DNA of 10,703 nucleotides from Burkholderiales bacterium (GTDB taxonomy: Bacteria > Pseudomonadota > Gammaproteobacteria > Burkholderiales > Burkholderiaceae_C): positions 1-10,703 of the forward strand of contig CANBSV010000092.1 in the NCBI GenBank assembly GCA_947372225.1, in the 5' to 3' direction. Position 1 is the first letter of the stretch. Each line of letters begins with the position of its first letter. Positions 1 to 5,508 of the stretch are shown in pieces. Below the pieces are notes generated by a model. That model did not search any database and was not told the origin of the DNA. It saw only the letters and a program-made list of their open reading frames with translations. The position numbers and the translations under genes are program-made.

Positions 1-1
1 T

Positions 2-694
2 GAGCCACCTCCACCCCCCCCGGTGGAGCCCCCTCCGCCTCCACCTGTTGAGCCACCTCCACCCCCCCCGGTGGAGCCGCCGCCGCCGCCGCCCGTTGAG
101 CCACCGCCTCCACCGGTAGAGCCGCCTCCGCCACCACCTGTTGAGCCTCCTCCACCTCCTCCGGTGGAGCCGCCTCCGCCGCCGCCTGTCGAGCCACCGC
201 CTCCACCACCGGTAGAGCCACCTCCACCCCCACCGGTGGAGCCACCTCCGCCTCCACCTGTTGAGCCACCTCCACCACCACCGGTGGAGCCGCCTCCGCC
301 TCCGCCGGTAGAGCCGCCTCCGCCGCCACCTGTTGAGCCTCCTCCACCTCCTCCGGTGGAGCCGCCTCCGCCTCCACCTGTTGAGCCACCTCCACCTCCG
401 CCGGTGGAGCCACCTCCACCTCCGCCTGTCGAGCCACCGCCGCCTCCGCCCGTTGAGCCACCGCCTCCGCCGCCGGTAGAGCCTCCTCCACCGCCTCCGG
501 TGGAGCCGCCTCCGCCGCCGCCTGTCGAGCCACCGCCTCCACCACCGGTAGAGCCACCTCCACCGCCACCGGTAGAGCCGCCTCCGCCACCGCCTGTTGA
601 GCCTCCTCCGCCCCCTCCGGTGGAGCCGCCTCCGCCTCCGCCTGTCGAACCTCCACCGCCTCCACCGGTAGAGCCGCCTCCGCCCCCGCCGGTA
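2..694 (+). repeat. 24-bp coding tandem array, 29 units of Glu-Pro6-Val
   Basis: Twenty-nine head-to-tail units encode EPPPPPPV. Twenty-eight are 24 bp; the fifth (98-118) is 21 bp and encodes only five prolines. A partial unit EPPPP (695-709) ends the array before the folded domains. The array is cut by the window edge, so the true copy number is higher or unknown. Protein sequence is almost invariant, but codons are not: Pro uses all four codons and Val uses GTG 9, GTT 8, GTA 8 and GTC 4 times, while Glu is GAG in 28 units and GAA once. Some units are identical in DNA (units 1 and 3; 7 and 15; 8-9 and 22-23). Confidence 0.97.
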
Positions 695-2551
695 GAGCCA
701 CCTCCACCAAACCATGCCCCGACGGCGTTGGACGACACCGGGTCGCTGGTTGCGTTGGAGAGCGTCAAAGTGACTGCTGCTGACGGAGTCATCTTGTCGA
801 GTTCCGACCCGGCGGGCCGGGACAGCGATGCGGATGGCGACACGCTCCGTGTCACCCAGGCCAACGCCGGTCTGGCGATACCAAACATCACCGTCACGCC
901 CTTGGGGGTGACGGTGGTCGGCATCTACGGAGACCTGACGCTGCGCAGTGATGGCAGCTACGACTACGTGGCCAACCGCGCGGGTGCGGTGGCCGCTGGC
1001 GTTCAGGTCGACGACGTTTTCTCGTACGAGGTCACCGATGGCAAAGGGGGCTTCGATACAGCCACGTTGACGCTGCACATCACGGGACAAGCCGAGACGC
1101 TGATCGCCCCGCCCCCCACCACGACGCCACTGGCCAACCCGCTGGGCCTGAGCGCCGAGTACTACGGCTACAACGACTTCAACCCGAGCGGCGACAACGC
1201 CAATCGCCGTCACAGCGACGACGGCACATTCGGCAATCTCGACCGCGTGGCTGACGTGACCTCGCTCATCAACGCGCGCAATGCAGTCTTCGGGGGCGGC
1301 AGTGTCGTGGGCTCCACCGTCGCCACGCAGGACAACGCAACCGACCTGAGGTTCACTGCCACCACGCTGGATTACGGCCGGATCAATGCCGTGACCAACT
1401 CAGTGGGCACCAATCCCAATGTCGCTCCAGGAGGTAACCCCAACGGGATCACGCGCACGAACAGCGAGTTGTTCAAGTTCATCAACAAGACAGCCAACAC
1501 CTCGCCGGTCGCGGTGCGGGTGACACAGGGAACAGGCGACAACGACTCGCTGGGCACAGGCCCAACCAGCGGCCTGGGCAAGACCAGTGATGCAGCCATG
1601 CGGTTCACAGGACAAGCCTATTTGGACGCCGGGATGTACGACATCCGCGTGACGGCTGACGACGGGTTCCGCCTTCGACTCGATGATCAGACCGTGGCGG
1701 TTTTCGATGGGATTCAGTCTCCGACGACGCGGGTCTACTCGGGCGTGGCGCTCGATGGCGGTTTGACACCGCTGGAGTTGCTCTATTGGGAGCAAGGCGG
1801 CAACGCCGTGCTGCGCGTGGAATTCAAGCTCAGCAGCGATTCCGACAGCAACTACAAGGTGCTGGGATCGAGCACGTTGCCGATGTACAGCGATGAGAAC
1901 GCTCCCACGCTGTCGGAACTGCAGGACATCGTGGCCGGCACGAAGGCCGGCACCTATGCCGTGCGCACTGGGTCGCTGCTCAGTGGCGGCGCGGGTGACG
2001 ACCACCTGAGCGGTGGTGATGCCCGTGATCACCTGATCGGTGGCGATGGCCGCGACACGCTCGCCGGCGGGGCCGGAGCTGACGTGATCGAAGGCGGCAA
2101 GGGCGATGACCAGTTGACGGGTGGCGCAGGAAACGACGTTTTCCGTTGGTCTCTCGGCGACGCAGGAAGCACTGCCACGCCAGCCCATGATGTGATCAGC
2201 GACTTCGACAACACGAGCCATGCTGGCGATGTGCTCGACTTGCGCGACCTGCTGGTCGGCGAGTCTCACGCCGCCAACACCACGGCGTTGCCGGCCACCA
2301 TCGGGCTGAACAACGTGCTGACGATCACCGCCCACGAGGGCAATCTCGCCAACTACCTGCACTTCTCACAGGCCGGCGGCGACACCGTGATCGAGATCAG
2401 CTCGAAGGGCGGATTCGCATCGGGGGCCTATGACCACGCCGCAGTGGACCAGGTCATCACGCTGAGCGGCGTCAACCTGATCGGCAGCTTCAGCAACGAT
2501 CACCAGGTGATCAACGACTTGCTGCAGCGGGGCAAACTGATCGCCGACTGA
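2..2551 (+). CDS. Large type I-secreted RTX adhesin (LapA-like), 5' end outside window
   Basis: Surface/biofilm adhesin, C-terminal 849 residues. The frame is already open at base 2, so the GTG at 23 is a Val codon of the repeat, not a start. Order seen: 29 EP6V units (residues 1-231); a cadherin/VCBS-like domain (about 237-362) with a DSDADGD calcium-type motif and a TDGKGGFDTATLTL ending; a Pro/Thr linker; a PA14-like domain (about 381-610, opening LSAEYYGYND) whose Asp553-Asp554 in TADDGF matches the Asp pair that binds calcium in PA14 lectins; six RTX nonapeptides (662-715); and a C-terminal domain with ISDFDN, GDVLDLRDLL, GGDTVIEI and a final INDLLQRGKL, typical of VCA0849-type type I secretion signals. 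Family knowledge: such adhesins are exported by ABC/MFP/TolC systems and released by LapG. The neighbouring lapG, lapD and lapE-like genes fit this. The N-terminal retention module and LapG cleavage site are not visible. Confidence 0.93.
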   Translation, partial: EPPPPPPVEPPPPPPVEPPPPPPVEPPPPPPVEPPPPPVEPPPPPPVEPPPPPPVEPPPPPPVEPPPPPPVEPPPPPPVEPPPPPPVEPPPPPPVEPPPPPPVEPPPPPPVEPPPPPPVEPPPPPPVEPPPPPPVEPPPPPPVEPPPPPPVEPPPPPPVEPPPPPPVEPPPPPPVEPPPPPPVEPPPPPPVEPPPPPPVEPPPPPPVEPPPPPPVEPPPPPPVEPPPPPPVEPPPPNHAPTALDDTGSLVALESVKVTAADGVILSSSDPAGRDSDADGDTLRVTQANAGLAIPNITVTPLGVTVVGIYGDLTLRSDGSYDYVANRAGAVAAGVQVDDVFSYEVTDGKGGFDTATLTLHITGQAETLIAPPPTTTPLANPLGLSAEYYGYNDFNPSGDNANRRHSDDGTFGNLDRVADVTSLINARNAVFGGGSVVGSTVATQDNATDLRFTATTLDYGRINAVTNSVGTNPNVAPGGNPNGITRTNSELFKFINKTANTSPVAVRVTQGTGDNDSLGTGPTSGLGKTSDAAMRFTGQAYLDAGMYDIRVTADDGFRLRLDDQTVAVFDGIQSPTTRVYSGVALDGGLTPLELLYWEQGGNAVLRVEFKLSSDSDSNYKVLGSSTLPMYSDENAPTLSELQDIVAGTKAGTYAVRTGSLLSGGAGDDHLSGGDARDHLIGGDGRDTLAGGAGADVIEGGKGDDQLTGGAGNDVFRWSLGDAGSTATPAHDVISDFDNTSHAGDVLDLRDLLVGESHAANTTALPATIGLNNVLTITAHEGNLANYLHFSQAGGDTVIEISSKGGFASGAYDHAAVDQVITLSGVNLIGSFSNDHQVINDLLQRGKLIAD
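1985..2146 (+). other. RTX calcium-binding nonapeptide block (6 units)
   Basis: Six consecutive nine-residue units of the form GGxGxDxLx, running from GGAGDDHLS to GGAGNDVFR. The second unit is degenerate (GGDARDHLI). Such repeats form a calcium-loaded beta-roll outside the cell and help fold type I substrates after secretion. The block sits directly before the C-terminal secretion domain, as is usual. Confidence 0.92.
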
Positions 2552-2555
2552 TGCT

Positions 2556-2589
2556 CTGGACGTCGTCACCCCCCGGCGGCGACGTCCAG
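2556..2589. terminator. Candidate bidirectional terminator hairpin between adhesin and lapD
   Basis: A perfect 10-bp stem (CTGGACGTCG, 2556-2565, and CGACGTCCAG, 2580-2589) encloses a 14-nt loop containing the lapD stop codon. It starts 4 nt after the adhesin stop and includes the last codons of lapD. There is no T-run on either side, so a classical intrinsic terminator is not assured; it may instead protect 3' ends or cooperate with Rho. Confidence 0.5.
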
Positions 2590-4494
2590 CGAACTGATCC
2601 ACGGTCCGGTGGCACCGTCGATGCCGCACTCCCACAGGCGGGCGCCGTCCACCGCGTCCGTCACGCCTTCGGCGTAGACCTGAATCGACATGCCGTGAAG
2701 CAGCGTGACGGTGCTGCGCACGAACAGGGCACGCTGCTCATCACGGCCAACGCCTGTGACCATCGATGCGTCGAGCTTCACGTAGTCGAAGCCCGCTTCG
2801 AACAAGCGCGGAATCTGTCCGAGCCGTTCGCCGGCGTGATCGATGCCGAAGCGAATGCCGGTGGGCCGAAGTTGGCGGCCGAGTTCCTGCAAGAGATCGA
2901 AGTGCTCGACGGCCGCGGTCTCGGCCATTTCAAGCCAGATGAGGCGTGCGGTTTGGGGTGAGGTCCACAGCTGCGCACGCAAACGGGCCGCGAAACTGCT
3001 GTCAGTCAACGATGCCGCCGACAGATTGACGCAGCGCGCCTGGCCGTCGTGCTCGGAAGCCTTGAGCGCAAGAGCCAGAGCGCACTCATCGATGTCGCTG
3101 GTCAATCGGCTGCGAACGGCCAACGGAAGCCATCGAGCCGCCGGCTCAAACGGGCCGTTCGGATCGAGTTGCAACCGCAGCGGGCATTCCAGGTGCACGA
3201 TCTGCCGGCGGTCATTGAGCACCCGGAAATCCATCAATTGCAGGCTCTGGCGGTCCAGTGCCTGACGGATGCGCTGACGCCAGGCGCCCTCGCCCAGCGT
3301 TGCCAGTGCACCCAGTGGACCGGTGCCCATCTCGACGGCAAAAGCGCCCTTGAGTTCGGCCCGCGCGAGCGCTGTGTCGGCGGTGGCCATCACCTGGCTG
3401 GGCGGCAAATCCCGGTCAATTTCCACGGCGCCGATGCACACGGCAGCATTGGTGCCGAAGCTCGGCAACACCAGCCGCAGGGCCTCAGCCAAGGCCAAGG
3501 CTGTTTCATGGGCCACGCCGGCCGCCGGCAGGCACAGGGCAAAGTCGGACCCGTTGAGCCGTCCCAGGAAGCAGCCCCGAACCTGATCGGAGTAGGGGCG
3601 CAAGGACTGGGCCATCGTCAGCAACAGTCGGTCCACCGCTGCATGACCAATGTTCCGGTTCAAATCGCTCAGGTCCATGACCCGCAACAGCACCAGCCCG
3701 CCCTCGGTGGGTCCGTCCTCGCGCTGCAGCGCTGTGGTCAACTGGATCAGGAAGTGCTTGCGGTTGGACAGGCCCGTCAAGGCATCGGCATTGGCCTGCC
3801 GGTAAAGCGCATCGATCTGCTCGGCCTGTGCGCTGGACGTCACACGCAAGCGACCGACCAGTGAGTTCATGGCGCTCGTCAAGCGCCGCAGCTCAGGCTC
3901 CGCGGGTTCGGCCACCTGCAAGAACTCCCCATGCTCGAGTGCACGCGCCTGGTCCACGGCGGTGCCAAGCGAACGGCTGATTCGGCGCACGACCAGCGTG
4001 CCCACGCTCGCCGCGATCAGACCGACCAATGCCATGGCCAGCGCCGAGCGCAGGCTGCTCGACCACAGGGCATCGTGGGCATAAGAGACATGGCTTTCCA
4101 CCAGCACCTGGCCAAGGGCGCGCCAACCGTCAGACACCTGCGCAACGCCAGGCTTCGACTCAATCGGCACGGCAGCGACAAACCAGGCGGGAGCCCGTGC
4201 CGCCTGCGCCTCGGCCGACCGGTCGAACACCACCTTGCCGTCGGTCGACACCAACTGAACCCGGCGGTAGTACCCCGTGTCGAACTGGGCCGACATCAGC
4301 AGCCCCATCAACTCCGGATCGCCTTTTTGCTGCGACAGCGCGAGCGCCAGGGAGGCGGCGTTGTCGCTGTTTTTGAGCCGCAACTGGGTTTGCAACAAGT
4401 CGCGCGCCGAATTGGTCACGATCAAGACGCTGCCGGCAAATGCCAGCAACACGGTGGCCAGCAGAAGCAGCCAGATTTGGCGAATCAGCGACAT
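2566..4494 (-). CDS. lapD: LapD-like inner-membrane c-di-GMP receptor (degenerate GGDEF-EAL)
   Basis: 642 residues. Known family role: senses cytoplasmic c-di-GMP through its EAL domain and, by HAMP signalling, makes its periplasmic domain bind LapG so that the adhesin is not cleaved. Seen here: TM1 (about 8-28), a periplasmic LapD/MoxY-type domain (about 30-148) with FDTGYY and a Trp at 124 in SDGW that matches the LapG-binding Trp of characterised LapD, TM2 (about 151-170), HAMP (about 168-218), GGDEF (about 230-395) and EAL (about 405-635). GGDEF is degraded to NGSDF (314-318) with no RxxD inhibitory site. EAL reads ECPLR (436-440), DDFG reads DHAG (552-555) and the usual Gln-Gly reads Thr-Gly, so it is predicted to bind but not cut c-di-GMP. 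The start at 4494 is set by AAGGAG 5 nt upstream; an in-frame ATG at 4572 lies inside lapG and gives no signal-like N-terminus. It follows lapG by 37 nt, so the two form one operon. Confidence 0.93.
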   Translation of the reverse strand: MSLIRQIWLLLLATVLLAFAGSVLIVTNSARDLLQTQLRLKNSDNAASLALALSQQKGDPELMGLLMSAQFDTGYYRRVQLVSTDGKVVFDRSAEAQAARAPAWFVAAVPIESKPGVAQVSDGWRALGQVLVESHVSYAHDALWSSSLRSALAMALVGLIAASVGTLVVRRISRSLGTAVDQARALEHGEFLQVAEPAEPELRRLTSAMNSLVGRLRVTSSAQAEQIDALYRQANADALTGLSNRKHFLIQLTTALQREDGPTEGGLVLLRVMDLSDLNRNIGHAAVDRLLLTMAQSLRPYSDQVRGCFLGRLNGSDFALCLPAAGVAHETALALAEALRLVLPSFGTNAAVCIGAVEIDRDLPPSQVMATADTALARAELKGAFAVEMGTGPLGALATLGEGAWRQRIRQALDRQSLQLMDFRVLNDRRQIVHLECPLRLQLDPNGPFEPAARWLPLAVRSRLTSDIDECALALALKASEHDGQARCVNLSAASLTDSSFAARLRAQLWTSPQTARLIWLEMAETAAVEHFDLLQELGRQLRPTGIRFGIDHAGERLGQIPRLFEAGFDYVKLDASMVTGVGRDEQRALFVRSTVTLLHGMSIQVYAEGVTDAVDGARLWECGIDGATGPWISSLDVAAGG

Positions 4495-4499
4495 GGATG

Positions 4500-4505
4500 C
4501 TCCTT
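4500..4505 (-). promoter_or_regulatory. Ribosome binding site of lapD
   Basis: AAGGAG on the minus strand, 5 nt before the ATG at 4494, within the 37-nt lapG-lapD spacer. It decides the start against the longer in-frame reading from 4572. Confidence 0.85.
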
Positions 4506-4531
4506 TGAGCTGAAGTATTGGCGATGTGGCG

Positions 4532-5221
4532 TCACGGCTGGAACCCTTCGGCTCGAGCCTTCGCCAGCACATCGCGCCAGCGTGACAGACGTGTCACAGA
4601 TTCCCCCGAATTCTGCGACCCGGTGCCTTGCCACAAACCTTCTCCGTTGAAACTGAACACCGGTGACAGATCGGGTCGCCGGGACGCAGGGCGAATTTCG
4701 GTGATGAGGTTGTCGAGGATCAGCGGCTCGGCGCCGGGCTGCGCGTAGTAGGCCAACACCATGTGAGCCTGAGACGGTCCCTCGGGACCCCCGAGTTGCG
4801 CACGCACATAGACCAGCCTGAGCTTTTGCACGGGCACACCGCTGACGAGAAGACTGAAGTACTTGGCGATGGCGAAGTCTTCGCAGTCGCCCTCGCCTTT
4901 GTCGAGCATCTCCAGGGGGCTGGCCCAGTAATCGACCACACCCCAGACCTCGAGATCGTCGCGAAACAGGATGCGACGGTTGAAGAACTCGTTGATGTTG
5001 CGCAACCGCGCGGTTTCCTCGGCACCCGTGCTCGCGACAAGCACCGTCAGGAGTTCCTTCAACCCGGCCGCAGCCTTCGGTCCCCGAATCTGTGCGGCCA
5101 GGGTCATCCGGTCGGTGTCCCACGCCATCGGTGCCGTGCTCACCAGCAGCAAACACACCGCAACCAGGGCACAAACCCGCGCGGTCCATCCCGCCCGCCA
5201 CGAAACCGGACTCGGCCGCAA
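4532..5221 (-). CDS. lapG: LapG-like periplasmic transglutaminase-like cysteine protease (BTLCP)
   Basis: About 229 residues from the chosen start. Family role: a calcium-dependent periplasmic protease that cuts the N-terminal region of LapA-type adhesins and frees cells from surfaces; LapD sequesters it at high c-di-GMP. Seen here (numbering from 5221): a signal peptide with a VCALVAVCLLLV core and likely cleavage after APMA near residue 33, then LRNINEFFNRR, a WGVVDYWASPLE motif, the catalytic Cys at 113 in GDCEDF, His at 153 in QAHMVL and Asp at 170 in LDNL. The acidic residues flanking the Cys match the family calcium site. EIRPASRRPDL and SRWRDVL near the C-terminus are also typical. The start is uncertain: TTG at 5221 has GAGG at 5231-5234 and gives a clean signal peptide; GTG at 5266 or 5299 and ATG at 5410 are open but add a non-signal-like leader. 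First gene of a lapG-lapD operon. Confidence 0.93.
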   Translation of the reverse strand: MRPSPVSWRAGWTARVCALVAVCLLLVSTAPMAWDTDRMTLAAQIRGPKAAAGLKELLTVLVASTGAEETARLRNINEFFNRRILFRDDLEVWGVVDYWASPLEMLDKGEGDCEDFAIAKYFSLLVSGVPVQKLRLVYVRAQLGGPEGPSQAHMVLAYYAQPGAEPLILDNLITEIRPASRRPDLSPVFSFNGEGLWQGTGSQNSGESVTRLSRWRDVLAKARAEGFQP

Positions 5222-5374
5222 GACAACTCGCCTCAGCGAGGAAGGTTCAGGGACACGGGGAGTCACAGGGGCACAACGCCAGCCGGACGCGGGCGTCACA
5301 GGCAAAGAGATTTGATCAATCGTTGTCGTCGTACTACGGCACAACTTGAGCGAAGCATAGGCGGCGGGCAGGAG

Positions 5375-5404
5375 TTCACACTGCGGCGCGCACAGCAACA
5401 TATT
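5375..5404 (+). promoter_or_regulatory. Possible sigma70-type promoter for the lapE-like gene
   Basis: TTCACA (5375-5380, five of six to TTGACA) and CATATT (5399-5404, four of six to TATAAT) are 18 nt apart in the lapG/lapE divergent region, about 105 nt before the ATG at 5509. In a GC-rich region this is suggestive only. I saw no convincing promoter for lapG on the opposite strand. Confidence 0.3.
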
Positions 5405-5473
5405 GCGCATGCGTGCGACTTACACTGAAGTGTCCCCAGGACCGAGATCAAGAGGACGTTGATCCCCTGCCAA

Positions 5474-5489
5474 GCTGCGTCTTCGCAGC
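5474..5489 (+). promoter_or_regulatory. Hairpin in the predicted 5' leader of the lapE-like gene
   Basis: Perfect 6-bp stem GCTGCG/CGCAGC with a four-base TCTT loop, ending 19 nt before the start codon. It may affect mRNA stability or translation. Function is inferred from position only. Confidence 0.35.
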
Positions 5490-5508
5490 CCATCCCGAGC
5501 GAGTCCCC

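Noticed and set aside
23..25. GTG start codon for the adhesin
   Set aside because: It is the Val codon of the first repeat unit; the same frame is open from base 2, so the gene begins upstream of the window.
2..694. CRISPR array
   Set aside because: The 24-bp units are contiguous with no spacers, stay in one reading frame and encode a regular peptide.
773..784. TAAD in the cadherin-like domain as a LapG cleavage site
   Set aside because: It resembles the TAAG-type di-alanine site only in part, and LapG sites lie in the N-terminal retention region, not close to the C-terminal domains.
1400..2362. 320-codon open frame on the minus strand opposite the adhesin
   Set aside because: The plus strand encodes recognisable PA14, RTX and secretion domains; the antisense product has no family features.
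3049..3864. 271-codon plus-strand frame opposite lapD
   Set aside because: Gln/His-rich composition and no domain; antisense to the GGDEF-EAL coding region.
5312..5319. Palindrome TTGATCAA as an operator in the lapG/lapE region
   Set aside because: An 8-bp palindrome alone is too short to support a site, and no second copy was seen nearby.
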